DNA from: Diaporthe sp. PMI_573 | Taxonomy: Eukaryota; Ascomycota; Sordariomycetes; Diaporthales; Diaporthaceae | Reading direction: 5' to 3' | NCBI GenBank assembly: GCA_021399435.1 | Contig: JAJTUP010000024.1 | Location: forward strand, 372,001 to 436,000 | DNA length: 64,000 nucleotides | Part shown: positions 11,826 to 26,356 of the stretch, one piece after another | Numbering within the stretch: the first letter of the stretch is position 1 | Layout of the letters: each line of letters opens with the position of its first letter | The notes under the pieces: model-generated | Database searches by the model: none | The model's input: only the letters and a program-made list of their open reading frames with translations | Told to the model about the DNA's origin: nothing | Position numbers and translations under genes: made by a program

Positions 11826-14267
11826 GCACCTCGAAGTCGCTCGGCTGATTCCTTCTCGAAGCAGATTCGAAGGATGCCGAGGCTGGGTCATGTTTCTTGT
11901 CCAGCGATCCAGTAATCCATCGCGCTCGCACCCGTGGGGTCGCAAATTGCGTAAATGCAGCCATCACGGCTTTAGATTCTCCCTTTGGTCATGCTATTCA
12001 TGTAGATGGATTTTAGAGCATTACGTGGTGGGTGGGCGTGGGAACGTTTATCCCCTCCACCAAGCAACTCCCCCCCCCCTTTCCCATAACTAACTTCCAC
12101 TTTCGAACGTCATCCTTTTTCTGTAGGAAGCTAAGTGGCGCCTCCAGATCTAGACGTAAACGTGGCCGGCCTTCTGAGATTAACACCCATTCGGGAATGC
12201 GAAACGCGGGCGAGGCGAGGAGATGGTGTGTGTTTGGGGGGCACACTTCTGACCCGTCATTCTCTGTCAGCCCCGGGGGCTGACGATGGCGACATGATAT
12301 CTCTGGTTATTTTCTCTTCTAAATGTGTCCCCGTGAGCTGGTTTGCGTTGGCACTTGCCTTTGCTTCTTCATGACGCCTTTCGCCAATGGGCTCGTTGCC
12401 CGGGAGTTCTAAATGACCCATCGCCTCATGCGGCGTGTTTGCCCCGGCGTCGCAATGCAGCTGCCTGACAAGCACTGACAGCAAAAGTGGCAGCTAGCAT
12501 GCTTGTTTTTTCCTGCGTCCTTGCGCCGGCGCGTGTTTCCCCGGTGCTGCCTTGCTAGCATTGTTTTTAGATATCTGAGATGCGGCGCCACATATCTCTG
12601 ACCAGCCAGCCAGTGACGTCGGCGGCCGAAGTCTGCAGCGGCACATGCCGGCGGGTTCTTTTGCACACGCACAGTCACCTGGAGGGTTGATAGTCTGTCT
12701 ACTTGATGCACACCGCTCGAGCAAGATGGCTGAGAGGGTTGCATGGCATCATAGACGCTTGGAAAACCATGCAGTATAATTCTATCTTGTTATTTAGTTT
12801 GAGATTCGTCACGTTGATGGCGATGCTGGCCAACAGCGCCGTTTGCCCTGAAGTAGCCCCGCCCCGGTATATTGACAGGCCAAAAAACGAGGCCGTTCTT
12901 GCTCAGTTCGTCCCGTGCGACCGGGCTGGTGGGGGAGGCTAGGGATGGGGTTGCTGCCGGAAACAGGAAGGCGACCATGTGTGGGAAACCTTAAATGAGA
13001 GTGGTCATCACATGGCGAGCATGGATCTCAAAACGGGTAACAAACTCGAAGGCAGGGCCAGGCCCCGTCGTCTCAGTGCCGATGGGGGAGAGCAGCAGCC
13101 AACGTTCGGTTGTGCCACGGGGGGAGCTCTGGGGACCTCGAACTGCAATCTCGCTCGCAAGTCACGGTTCTCGTTTGCGTATCGAAAACGGGACCGGGCG
13201 GAGGGGGGTGGAGGGGTCGAGATTATTTTTTCGACAGTTGATGGCTCACATGCTTCCCGGCGGACATGAGCGCAGGGCCCCGACCAACATCCCGACGCCG
13301 TCGACGATACGAAGCAAGCAAAAGTACGTCCCGCCCGCCCGCGGGTAATGGGCCTTTTGTTTGCCAGTGCAATCTACCAAGACCTCGCAAGACGAGGTAT
13401 CCCAAGTTCCACCGGGATCCTACTCCGAAACGTGGCTGCGCTGCTGGTTTGCTGAGAGGACAACTCCCGGGTGATGTTGCCCCCAAGAGACGTTGCATCG
13501 CCAATCCCTTTTTGTCGCCCTTTGAGCTGGGACCCGGAGTTTCACAGGCATCAGCATTGCTACCCTTCCCTCCTTCCTCTCCCCCATGTCGCACCATGTA
13601 ATGTACAGTCGACAGACCATGTATCTACCGTGCCGCGAGTGCCAGTCCAGCGGGTGCCCTGGGGTGTCCTGCGGTGTCCGGTAAAAGAGACCACGGCACC
13701 AATATCCCATGATTCGGAACCAGGACCCGCACCGGTGAGGAAGTATAGGATCCAATTCCCAACTCACCGGCCGACGTGCAGGATGCGCATGTCGTGACCA
13801 GGTCGGTCGGTCGGTCTTTCTTTTTCTTCCCCACACCCGGATTGCCGGGTCAGCGTGTGGACCTGACTGGAGAGAGATAATACGGAGTAGTACTGTATGT
13901 GATTATGATTGCAGTTACAGGTTCCCGTGTCTCGCCAGGGAATATATTGGCGAGAGGCGTTGGGAGGGGGGGCTGATTCATCCTCTGGGGCCGAGCATGT
14001 GGGTAAACAGGTGATTCCCCTTTTAGAGATTTCGGCAGAGCTGAGTTGAGGGAGAGGAGTACTCCATACACGGTAGGGCAAGCAGGTTTAGATTTGGCCG
14101 AGTCGGCCTCTCCCAGAGGGCAAGGTTTGCTTGGGCCCTGCTGTGGCCAGATACCACCAGCTTGGGTCAGGGACCAAGTCAGTCAGGCAGGGCACATGCC
14201 TTCTCTCAGGGCAGGAAGATCCCGAGGACAGAAATCCGGCGGTGGGTTCGGATAAGCTCAGGCTGCA

Positions 14268-14311
14268 CCAGGCAGGTCAGGCAGTTCAGGCAGTCAGGTA
14301 GTCAGGCAGTC
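14268..14311. repeat. CAGGCAGT short tandem repeat
   Basis: About five imperfect 8-9 bp units of CAGGCAGT. A further CAGTCAGGCAGG stretch lies about 80 bp upstream, suggesting a small degenerate minisatellite. Confidence 0.75.
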
Positions 14312-16964
14312 CTTCCTGGCTCCTTATCCAGCTGCTCCTCATTCTCCTGCTCCTGCTTATTCAAGAAGTTCGTCCGGGGCCCAGATTGTCGGGAATGGGC
14401 AAGGGCAGGGCACGCCATTTGGGAGGGGACCCCACACCCGCCCACGCCCACGCCCGTTTTGCCGAGCTCGGCCTGGCGCCTCGGCCGGAAGGGAAGAAGC
14501 CCTTTCGCCTAAAAGCTTCGAAGAAGGAATTTGGGCGCTCACGCGACGCGTTTGATACGGACTACCATCCTTTGGTGCTGGTTATCACCTGGTGTACTTT
14601 TATCTCGTGATGATTTTTTTTCTTTGGTTCTATCATTCTCAGTTTTGGTTTCTCCCCGTTTACCCTTTGACCCCACCAACCCTCGCAGATTTTGCCGGGC
14701 GCATGAAATTAACGAAAGGTCGGTGTGCCCATGCTTGTCTGGGTGTGCGCTTTGGTGTGCTCCGACGAAAAGGAAAAAAGCAGCCTGCTTCCTGTTGTCC
14801 CACGGCACCTGCGCAAAGCATTAGCTACGGAAAGGGTCAGGTGGTCCACGGTGGTGTTCTCCCACGAATTTGAGAGGGGGAGGGGGAGGGGGAGTACAGG
14901 GGGGTGGGAGCACGAGCCCGACTGTGCATCAATCAATCAATGCTAATGTGCATCGAACGTGCATCAAAAGAAATGTACCTGGTGTGGCGGCGATTGGCCA
15001 ATGGCACCCCAATCTAAACCACGAGGTTCAAATGGTTGCAGGTCGCCAATCTGGGTGCAGACGTCGGGAGTCCGCGCCCCACACCAAACACCCTTGTCGC
15101 CTGGGACGAGCCGTGGCCACACCTCACGACGGGAGGTGCTCACCGTCGGCAAGTAGCGAGTGGGCGAGTGGGTGAGCGACTGATGAGAGGGCGGTCACGA
15201 ACACCTGAGCAATGGAATGGTGGCGAGCCTCCAAGACTCGAGTGTGTATCAGATCGCTGACTGCATGCTGCCGATGTGCTCCGATGTGCTGCTGCCGATG
15301 TGCCAGTGCTGTGTGCTGTGTGCTGTGTTGGTGCTGGACACGCGGGAGGGAGGGGGGAACGCCATATTCCATATTTTGCAGTCGTGTATCGGACGCCCAG
15401 AGATCACAGCGGTTGATCTGTTGAGGAATAAGATCGTCACCGACATTACATTATTACCACAGTAGGTGTCTTGGGTACCTTGAACCGCAGCACCGCAGGA
15501 GATACCTAGCCATAATAGGTCCCGTCTCGGGAGCTGGAAGCTGGGCTCCCGGTTCCCGATCAAGCGTTCAGCTCTCCTCATCCAGCTGCCAGCAGAGGAG
15601 CCCTTTCCCAATTCAATCCTTGTGCTCCCATTACACCGCGTCGCCAATCCATCCGTCAAACATACATACGAGATGTCATGTTACGTCTGGCGACCGCATT
15701 GCCTGTCGGTTTGACCTGGGCCGCTCGCCTGGCCGTGCAGCCGTGGCGTCCGCCAGAAGTGTTTTGTGCACCTCGACCTGCATCGACGCAGGCCGTGCAG
15801 ATGCGTCAGGCAGGCTGCGCGCGCAACTCTGACAGCCTTTTTGCTTTTGCTTTCAGGGAGCGGAGAGCGTCCCACGGCACGGATGCACGCGCACCCTTGT
15901 CCCGCGGTGATCAGCGTCCAGGCCCCTCGGGCGTCATGGTGTGGGGGATCCGGGGATGGTTCGCTGGGGAGGTTGGGGAGGCGTCCCCAAGCTCCCGCTG
16001 CTGACATGGCTGACACCCATCAACGCCCATTCCCTCTGGTTGCTGTTTTGGGTGTGGGGTGACTCTCCCCCTTCCCTCAACCGCAGTGTGATGAATGGCA
16101 GGGTGGCGGCGGAGCAGGATGTTGCCCTCAACAAACGATGCTCCCCGTTCCCGAGGTCACAGTAGGCAGTGCAGGTGCACACGCGGACGGGTGTGAGCTG
16201 TCTGTCCGTCCGTCCCTTGGGGGGGGGTACAGGCGTCTGGTATTGATACATGTGCCTTTTCACGCATGCACCGTCTCTCCGTTGTGACGGCCAAACGGAA
16301 CCTGGAATTGGGGTGAGGAACTTTTGGTTGACTTGTGAGGCTGCAACGCCAACGTCAAACGGGCATGCGTGAGATTGGTGAGATGGAGAGAGCTGGTACA
16401 GACGGGACGGGATCGATCACCTACCAACACTCTGTTGGTCTGGCGGCACTTTTCCGCCGTGCCGCCACCCCTCTCTGTCATATTTTTTTTCTTTCTTCTT
16501 TAGGATTATCTTATTTGAGTGCTGACAGCGTTGCGCGGGAGGCGGGAGGGCGGGAGCGAAGGCACTGGCGCGAATTACGCCCTGGCGGGTAAGACATCCG
16601 CAAATTGCCTGCTTTGCTTTGCTCAGCTCAGGCCCTGTGCGGGAGTTGCCTTGATGGTTCATGCAGCTAACAACAGGCACGTCTGCGACGCACCGGATCC
16701 TGGGGTGGAAAAAGCCACCGTGCCTGGTATCACAACTCAAGAGCAACAGAAACTGGGACTCACAGTTGAGATCTCATTTTCCTTTTCCCCTTGAGCTTGT
16801 CCATGAGCCTCCAATCGGACTCGCATGATGCTGCTCCGATCAGGTCTTGCTTATTTGACTCGGGCGCCATCGATCAGATATCGACTCTCACCCCGGCGCC
16901 GGTTAGTAGGTACCGCCGACCAGGTCTTGATACAGCTTCCCCCAAATGCGCCCAGTACCACGGC

Positions 16965-17029
16965 AAAAAAAAAAAAAAAAAAAAAGATAAAAAGATAAAA
17001 AAAGATACAAAATAAAAATAAAAATAAAA
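16965..17029 (+). repeat. Poly(A) and A-rich tract
   Basis: An uninterrupted run of about 21 A residues is followed by GATAAAAA- and AATAAA-like units to about 17029. It could be the tail of an old retroposed copy, but no retroelement coding sequence is recognisable immediately upstream and no target-site duplication was found by eye. Confidence 0.6.
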
Positions 17030-19149
17030 GTTGACGGCCGTCACCATGCAACCGTCAAATGGTCTGATCGAGATTGACGAGCCCCGTTTCCCCCTTTATG
17101 TTATGCAAAAGTACAGCACGACACGTCACAGCCGTCAGGCCAGTCAATTACCTCGATACGTTGACATATGCTTGACACAGGGCTGCAGGGCTGCCGGGGC
17201 TGGTCCAGGCCAGGCCAGACGAACTTGACAGCAATACGAAATAGAAATCATGATGAAACTGTCGGCTGTTGTGGTCGCCGACTCTAATTTACCGGTAGGA
17301 TGGGCGTCGGCCCAAGTCCCCGTATCAGACCATGGCACTTGAGCCCCACGATGCATCAATCGCTTGTTGGTGGCACGGCACGGCGGCGGACCAACACTGC
17401 CTCACAGGCGGCCAGACCTTTTTCCTCCGCGCAGACGGAGATACCCAAAGCGGGATTCACCAAAGATCCCTTACCTCTCCTCGTATGTGCCTTTTGCTAT
17501 CTGGCCAGAAGGATTGAGATCCAAGATCCTGCCTGCACTTCACTACCGCTGCGTCGCACACCTAGCCAGCTGCACTTTGTACGCACGAGGAAAACCACCT
17601 CGTTAGCCCAATGACGTCTTGCTGCCGCGCGCACAACGCAAAAAGTCCGCAGGGGGTATGAAGGTGTCACCAACAACGATCCCGCTCTCCCCGCTCGCTC
17701 GTTGCAAAAAAAGAAAAAAGGCAGGACACGTTTGATCCGCGCAAAGTGTCGCTCTGGCACGGACGACGGCTTGCCCCTTGCAAGCATCGGCAGCGTTGTC
17801 TCTCGGTCCGGGCGCCCGAGTCTCGGCCGAGTTGTGGTTCTAGGGAGGAGACATTCCGGGTCATTGAAGCCATCAGCCAGCCAGCCAGTCACTTTGGGAA
17901 TAAGCAGAATTGGCAGATCCAGGGAGGAGCCGCTAGTGTCCCAGGGCTCAATTTATCCAGGTCGCATCGTGAAGCCGTTGGCACTATCATGAACAGAAAG
18001 CCAGCAGCTGCAAGCAAGGTTTCCCTTCCCTCTCTTCTACATTCCAAGCGCCAACAAGACAGGCCCGATCTCCTCGTCCGAGATCAGATTCATCTCCGGG
18101 TCTAGAACTCCTCGCGTCCGGCGCAATTCACCAGGGAGGTACCAAGCAGCTTGGTGTCGGATTGAATTCTTCCGTCGGCTATCAGGTGCAACGGTCCCCT
18201 TCGCGCAGCAACGCCCCACTGTTTCCCGCTGGAGGATCTGGGAGAACATTCTGGCTGTTCTGGGCGTTGAGGGCGGAATTCCCAAACCCGGCCACGAAGG
18301 GATGGCTGGATTGACGGGACCATCCTACGAGGATTTATTTTCTTCTTGGTACGGTTAATTGGATTGTTGGGCTGGCATCTAGCGGGGGATTTTTGTGCAC
18401 CTTGCAAGAATTTGGCGGTGGGCACATGTGAACCCTGATCGTCGCAATGCAACGGCACTGCAAAGAGCCTCGGCCCTCTCAACCGTTAGCTCGGCCCAGC
18501 CCTCTGGGCGACAGGCTGCCAGGGCACGATTGTCTGTCAGGTGATAGGTTGAGGCTCAAATCACAGGACGCAGCATCGCATCTGGGCAGTAGATCCACCA
18601 AGTATGCATCAGCATGAGAGAGATCCACGAGCTCGGTAGCTGGCGATGACTTCTGCATCTAGGCAGGAGCTCGTGAACACTCGGAGTCTTGCCGACGAAT
18701 CGATCCCTCTGCAGCACCTGCATTTCTCGATCTGTCACTTGGACTCGCAAGGTTCGACTCAACAAAGTTAAGCGACGAGGCGAGCGCGCGTGGCGCGTGG
18801 TGTGAAACAAACCCCCATTCTGCGCAGGCAGTCATCTGTCACTTTCCTCGCATCCCACGGCCAATCGAGGCCTAATGTGCTGCGCACGCTGGCACGCTGG
18901 CACGAATATGCAGCCGCCAGTGTGGAAACTCCAACCGCCGTTGCTTACGATGTACACTACATATCGATTTGGAAGACCCTGACAGCCTGACTCCTGAAGC
19001 CCAGACCAACTCAGGGTCCCACATATTACCGTGACCATCTCGCAAGTCCCGTCTCTTGATCGCTGCGCCGTTTGGGCTAGGCAGGAGCGGGCAGGTACAC
19101 ACGACAGGAAACGGTCTGTTCTTCGGTTCTTGAGCCTCATTTATGGGGC

Positions 19150-19172
19150 TCTCTCTCTCTCTCCCTCTCTCC
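19150..19172. repeat. CT dinucleotide run
   Basis: Imperfect CT run in noncoding DNA. Confidence 0.85.
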
Positions 19173-22100
19173 CGGCCACTGCTTATTACGCAACATCAAG
19201 TCCCACGGGCGCGGCAAGGCATGAATTATCTCCCTGCGCCTTGGTCCCAGTTCATTCGGGAAACGGGGCCGGACTGGGGGAGTGACATCAACAAACTGGA
19301 CCCTGAACGGCCCTCTCAGCGAACCAAGAGCTCGCGAGATGGGGCATCGTGGTTGGGGGGTACGCGATACAAGCGGTCTTGTCACTCGACCTTCGTCGGG
19401 CCGTCAGTGCGAGGCGAGCGAGGTCACCTGGATCTGGATCTATGCAGGCAGATTTCGTTTCTTTACCCCTCGAAAAGCGGGCATCGTCAATCTCTGCTCT
19501 CGCCCGCCCACGACCGTTCGTCCCAGCTCTTCCAAGCTTTGTGAAGCAGACCAGCCCCCCTGAGGGGCGGAGTTTCTCATATCCCTCTGGTCCGCCCCTC
19601 CGGCTCCAGAGAGAGAGAAAGAGAGAGAAGCGCCGAGGTACACTAGAAGCGCCAACTTTCATGCGAAAGATCCCAGCACCGTAGTGGATTGAGGGGCATC
19701 GGTTTTGTCGCGGTGGCCTGCAGGATCACCAGAAACCACTGGGCCGGAAAAGCCCAAAACTCTTTTTTAAGGCTTGCGTCCTTCCCAATCCGTGCTCCGC
19801 ATGATCGGCCCACGAGGTGCGCCCTGCAGCTGTCAAATGCCAGTCCCTGGGGAGCCCTGGGAGGACCCTGAATTTCTTTGAAGTCCAGAGCCTAGGCTGA
19901 CTGGCCGGGCTCAAGCGTGCACTACACATTACAACCGAAGTTGACACCTGCTAGAACGGTGCAAGCTGCACACAACGCCGGCGTTGAAATCTGGGGCCCG
20001 TCTTGCACTACTGCTGGACGGCGGGGGCTATTCCGCCCAGGTCAGGCTGTCCTGTGATTTTGCGTCTGTGTGTGCGGCTTTCACGTGCGACGTGGCGGCT
20101 ATTCTGCTACACAGTAGGCGAGCCCGGGCAAGGCAGCTGCTCACTTGTGTAAGGCAGCGCCACCAGATGGGCTCACGAGATCTGTGGGCCGGCCCTCCTT
20201 GCAGGGCCGCGACGGTGTCTCGCCCTGACCCCCAGCTGGCGTTTCCTCCCACTGTGCGAGGCTTTGCAGCTGGTAGGCTGGCTCGCCGAGGCCCAGTGCG
20301 ATGCGGGACGGTACGCGGACAAGGCTGTGTTTCTGCTTTGTCCAGGTGATCATCTGTGCCCCTCTCAGACTGGGTGGCCTCGACCTTCCATTATGATTAT
20401 TATTACTCCGTTTCGAGGCCTCGATCCGCAGGCCCGATACCCAGCCCGCAAATCGATACTCACCCAATGTACCGTTGACTTCTGTGGTGGTCGTGACTTC
20501 TTTGTCGCCACCATCAGCAGTCCGGCATTGGGGCCAGCTAGAGAAGCGCCGCCCCGCATTCTCAATGGAGTTCACATCAAATGTTCACTTGTTCACACGA
20601 CATCAATCAGCGCCAGCGCGAAAGGGCCCAGGCGGGAGGCTGAACCTTTACCCCACAATTTCTCCTCCCCCTCCAGTGCCGTGCCTACTACGCTGGACCT
20701 GTCAAGTGATGATCGGTTGACCACGATGGTGATCCGGAAACGTTCCCAAGCCTGAAACTCAGGACGCGAACTCTATCTCGTGCTCGGGGCTCCCGCGTAG
20801 ATGCCGAGATCATGTTGCCAGATGCCGCGGCCGCGATTAGTCCCTCAGGGGACGGGCTGACATGCGCTGGGCGATGGGATGAAAGGGATGCACCTTTCAT
20901 GGGTGGGGGAGGCCTGGACCGCGGGGTTCTGGGAGATCCTCGCGATATTTCCCGACGTTCAAGCCTCTGTGGTTTTGCGACCCGACCGGCTAACCCCCCT
21001 CCGCCCCCAAAGCTCCCGACTCGGTCCTCGGCACAAAGCTGAGCAGAAGGGTGCCTACCTCTCTGTCTCCTGGATTATCCATTTATACGCGCGCGTGTTG
21101 TGTGTGTGTGCCGAGTCCATGCACGAGCCGAGTTGCCGGGCTTCGGCCGCCCTCGCAAGGAAACGAGGTTCAGATGACCGGAAAAAGGGCTGAACCTTAT
21201 CTCCGCCTAGAAGGACTCACCACCATCAGCCACGCGCTGCCCTCACACCGACTCACTTACCTAAGTTTGAAATGCCTGGGCGCCGTGCCACATTCCGCTC
21301 AGGCAACCAACAGGCAGCTAGCTAGCCCAAGCGTCCCGCGGAATTTTCGGAGTGGCTTCGGCAGGACGTACGGGGGAGAAAGTATATGCCTCGGGGAATT
21401 GCCGAGCCTTCAGAAGTACGCACAGAAGCAGAGAAGGTACGAGCCAGCCATGGTTGACGACGCCGAGGAACCTTCGTGACAACCGCCTCCTCCTACTGGA
21501 GACCAAGAGCCTCGTGATGAATGGGACGGGCTGGGTCTTTCAGCATCTTGAAACGGTGGGAGAGGGCCGCGTGGTTTGGCCTCGGCGGGTCAACCGTTAC
21601 GAAAAGCTGTTCGTCCGGAATTCGAATTTACCTCGAGAATAATTGTTTATTTTGTCCGGGACAATGCGACTGAAAACAGGTGAAACCCGGGGGGCGCGCC
21701 CCATCCCTCGGTACCTATGCCGCACGCGAGCAGGAACCCTCGGTTTGGCACATGCAGCCGGGCATTCCTTTGTGGTTCCCAAAATACAGCTGTCTTCCTC
21801 TTGTGAGACCCCCACCCTGGCCGAATGCAGCGCCCAAAACAATTCCCCCATCAGACACCCCGGTTGACCACCCTCAACCTTGGGGAGAGTTCATGTGGTA
21901 TTGTGCCTGCTATTATCTTACCCGTCTGTCCGTCTGCCGTCGGTTGCATTTTGGGAAAGTTGCAAAAGGGTGTGAGGAGATATGTCCTTTGACACATCCG
22001 AGCACGCAAGCAGCGAGGGACATCGGAATGCGAGCAATCGGAGGCTGAGCAACACACCATGATGAATGTCACAGTAAGCCCATTTTCAGCTCATTTATAT

Positions 22101-23649
22101 TGAGGCAGGCTGGATGTTGTCACGATCGACCCGACCCGGCTCTATGGTCTCGTAGCACATCGTCATTTCCTGGCCTGCAGTCTCGTTCGACCAATATGCA
22201 CCCGCCGCCGACCAGACAGCCGCGGGCGCAATCTGATCATGGGATCTGAACCTGCCAGGGAAGGGCAGGGGAAGCAAGGATGTCTATTCTCAGCCCTGTG
22301 GGTGCGGTTGTGTTGCATGCACGCCAACCTGTCCACCCCAAAAACCCAAAACCAGGGGCACATACAACACCCACCAACACGCTCGGCATCCAGCGAACAG
22401 GACGATGGCCTGCCAGATGAGTCCGCCCCCAAAATAGGCCGCTCGTCATCCTAATCCCACCTGCACACACCACCCCCGCGATCCTTCCACTCGGGGACGG
22501 CTCGCTGTGCCACCCCCGTGGGTGGTGTGGGCAGTGGGATTTTTGCACGGCAGTTATTTGGGGGTGGGGTGGGATGGCGCTTATCTTACCATTGTCTCTC
22601 TCTGCCTGCACAGAAGAAGCGGTACAGCAAATCCTGATGCTGCACGCAGCGCCCGCTCGACCCGTCTTGTCTCTCTGTCTCCTGACAGGGCAGCGGAGAT
22701 GGTGGTGATCATGATAATGTCGTAGCCACTACGCATGCAACGGTAAGCTCGGAGATGCACCTGCAACCCAGCAGCCTGGGACGATGCTGTTGGCCCCCCG
22801 CGTGCCCGGTCTGACTCTTACATACTACACCTGCGCTGGCTCGTGGTTGATATTAAGTTTTTGGCGGGCGTCAAATAGGCGCGTCGAGGGAAGCAAGGTT
22901 CCGCGCTGGGAGTCATCTCCCGCCACCCGCGACCCAAACTCTGTGGTCAACTGGTCCTGCAGCATCCGACTTCTGCTTGCAGCAAGTGGCCCTCCCACGC
23001 GGTCATACGGAGGCCCTGTCCAGATGAAAGAGTCTGTCTGACTAAACGCCTGACTAAGTGGCGGTCGATGCCGTCGATGCCGACCGACGTTGTATGATGG
23101 GCCAGCGATCACGCTGCAGCGCATGCAGCAAGTGAGTGGGTCACGATAGAGAGAGACACTTCACTGATGCTTTACCGCCTGTTGTCGGGTTCCTGGGCTG
23201 TCAATCGATGCGCCGTAGGGCGTGGTTTGGCCAGGTCCCCGACTTTTCGTGAGGGTGTCGAGGCCGAGACATCTCTTTTGCCAACACATCTCCTGCCCGC
23301 GCCGGGCAGGTGGGTGTCTCGATGGGCTGATCTCACCCCAGTTCTCGAGGCAGATGATGGGTAGTGCTCATCATGTTCTTCAGCCCCAGATGTTCAAAGG
23401 TCCGAGCCGAGCCTAAGGTCTTAGACTCAAGGTTGGGTAAGCATGCTTTTTTACTCAGTCAGTCGCCGGGTCAGTCGGGCAGGTATCAGACTGCACCATG
23501 GCAGGAGACCACGACCTCAGGAGACCCGAGACAAGACAGACGGCCGGACAGACAACTGGGTGCTGGGCTGGCCAGCTTCTCGCAGAGGTCACGAGTCCTT
23601 TCCGTTGAGAGGCCCCTCGAGTCCCGGCCCTCAAGCGAGAGAATCCAGA

Positions 23650-23662
23650 CCCCCCCCCCCCC
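23650..23662. repeat. Poly(C) run
   Basis: Thirteen C in a row; length may be inaccurate in an assembly. Confidence 0.85.
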
Positions 23663-25370
23663 GGATTGGCCTGACACGGCCGGCTGAGGGGGGTCATCTG
23701 TCGCCTCCTCTGCTGAGCTGGCAGCTATGTCTCTGCCCACAGGGCTGGGCCGTACCCCGCGGGCGCGCAGCACGCTGCCTTGGGGATCCGTATTGTGTGC
23801 CTTACAGGAGTTGGGGGCCGTGGTTGTACAGCCCTGCGGGGGGCCTGATGATACCCCAGAGTCGGGACAGCGCAGCTATCGACAAAAGGACCAGATGACT
23901 AAAATCCTGCCCACCCATCATCATCTATCCTTGTGTGTACTCCTCGTGTGTACTCCGTACTTACCCTGCTGTATCGTGCTGCGCAAGGCACCTGGGATGG
24001 ATTACTGGGCAGTGACACTTCCAAGACGGAATTAAGGGTCTCATCAAAATCCTGACCCACTGATTTCTGCATCGGCCGCCTACTTGACTGCGACGTCCGT
24101 CTTACGCTCCGCGTCACCCCCACGGGGGATGAAGGAGAGGAGGAACTTGGATCCTACTCTACGCTGACGGTCAGAAAAACCTCGCCACCACCACCACCAG
24201 CAGTACATACTATTGCCAACGACCAACCACCACTCCTCATGGCCCCTTTACCCTCGTGGGGATGATAATTCCTCATCCCCGGGCGCCCTGTTTGCCTGGC
24301 GAGATATGTGGCTGGTCGACGCTTGTTCACCGGTCTGCAACGGGTGCCACATCAGATGACCTGTAATTTTATAGGATTATAGACGACATGCGAAGGATAG
24401 GGCGGCACGTCACGTATATGCCAATTCTCCATTAGCAAATCGCCCTTCACGGGATGGTCCATGATCTTCTCCCGCGTGTGTAGAGAGCTAGCTGCCTTGA
24501 ACTTTTTTACACTGCGCGCTCACTCCCGGAGGATGCCTGATGTCGACATGACTGCATCGACTGGGGCATCGCCCACTACGAGGCGAGCGACGATGATCAA
24601 CGTCCTCAGGCAGCAGACGGTAAGACTTGCCTCCTTCCTGTCTTGGGAGGGTATCCGTTTCCTTTTTGGATGGCAATACGGACGCTGAGACTATGGAGAG
24701 GAGAGACATTTTGACTCAGAAGGGAGGCTGACCCAAACACTGAGGGAACAGGTACCGCCTCCAAGTAACGGTACTTTGCTCCCGGTCGAGGTTCTTCTGG
24801 AACTTGCCGTGGATGAGATCGTCGAGTAGCTCAAGAGTTCTCGAGTTTCACGACGGTTTGGCAGCCCTCGCAACCTGGAATCTTGCGGGCAGGAAGGAAG
24901 CGGCGGTGTGATATCGAGGCACCCAGTTGTTGTCCTGCTGTAACCATGAGCCTTCCCACATACTGCCCGGCGATGCTGGCAAAGGGCGGGTTCGGCCGCA
25001 TTCCGCCCCCCGGATAGGCGCAGCTCATGTCAACCTTGCCTGGTGGCGCACGGATGGGGCCCCGGACTGGCACGGCATATACTCGCTGCCGCCCGCTTAC
25101 TCTGGAGGAGAGTCGGCGATGACATCCCCGTGCTTCAGGATAAGCGGCCAAGATGGAATTCATCCGTTAATCATGGTGCGCTCTCCCTCTTCGTCTACGC
25201 ACCAAGCCGACCCGGAGTTTGTGATGAGAATTTCTCCACGGTCGACCACAGCGGGAGTGGGCGTCTCGCGTAGAACGGCAAGCCTCATGCCGTCCGGGCC
25301 CGTCCCTCAGTACGCATCTACGCCCTGCTGCCGCTGGGACTTGGAGGGAAACCCAGACTCGAGCCGGGAG

Positions 25371-25388
25371 CAGCAGCAGCAGCAGCAG
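25371..25388. repeat. CAG trinucleotide repeat
   Basis: Six CAG units. A short frame runs through it but has no domain support, so I treat it as noncoding. Confidence 0.9.
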
Positions 25389-26314
25389 ATGGGGGCACGC
25401 CAACGGCCGTTTTAGTCATGCAGTCCGCCGGATGACCTGCACCCAAGCGCGTTCATCCGAAGCTGACAGCAGTTCTCCTGTCCAGCTGCCTTGCCGGTTC
25501 CAGGGTATGTGGTGTTGCGCCTTCTAGAAGGATTTCACGACCTGTCCAGCTGATCTAGACGAGGTCGGAGATCCCAGCTTGTGCGACCTTCACGTACCTG
25601 TTTCAGGAAAAGTGGATTACAATCTGCTTTTTCTCTGTTTTTATCGTCGCCCTCTCGATTTTAACTCATTCAGTGTCAGCGCTCACTCGGTCCCGACCCT
25701 GCGCCCGTATTCCTTTTTTTTTCCCGTTCCTTGTGCGACGAAGCCTTGCCCACCGTTCGTCCATGATCGACCGGCTGCCGCCCCCGCCCTCCTCCACATG
25801 CAACGTTGAACATGGCGGCGCCGTCATGGGCGCCTGGAAGAATATGAGCCCACGCCAGCAAGGTCAGCCAGCCCTAGGGTTCCTTTTTGAGCCAGCCTCA
25901 GAGAATGCAGGTTTCAACCTTGATTGGGATTCCCCTGCAGCAGTCACCGGGCCTGTGGCGCGCTGGGGCAGGTAGGTACTGATCCGGGCAGACCGCCCCC
26001 TGGTGCGATTGCCCGCTCTTCGTGTATCTCCACAATCTTGGGAGTGGCGGCCTGGCGCTGGGCGGGAGGTGTGCTGACATATCACCCTTCCGAAGTTAGC
26101 CCATTACTTTGTGCGACGACGCACGACAGATGGAGAAGATTGAGACCGGTGGGCGGCGGCAGCGGCGATGACGATGGAGATTTGGAGAGGGCAGGAGAGG
26201 GGCCAATCTGGGGATTCCAAACAAACCAGCAGCGTCACTTTGGATGCGGAAGGAGGGGGGCATATCGGGTGCCCGATTTCCCGGATTTTGGGCCGCAGTC
26301 CCTAGCAACGCTGC

Positions 26315-26315
26315 A

Positions 26316-26356
<41 letters not shown>
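26315..26356. repeat. CAG trinucleotide repeat, longer
   Basis: About thirteen CAG units with one TAG interruption. Both strands give poly-residue frames (Ser, Gln or Ala), none supported as a gene. Confidence 0.9.

Larger units (their letters stand above)
7397..16964. other. Gene-free GC-rich stretch, part 1
   Basis: This lies directly upstream of the leftward DUF1752 gene, so the first kilobase or so should hold its promoter and 5' untranslated region. Beyond that I see no supportable gene. Frames of 100-170 codons are overlapping shadows rich in Pro, Ser, Arg and Gly. Contents are simple repeats (listed separately), repeated GTACGTAC palindromes near 8.3 kb, and CTGCCATGCC-type runs near 9.48 kb. 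No TE domain, tRNA or rRNA was recognised. Confidence 0.55.

Noticed and set aside
18700..18790. GGTTCGACTC resembling a tRNA B box
   Set aside because: No matching A box or paired acceptor ends could be found.
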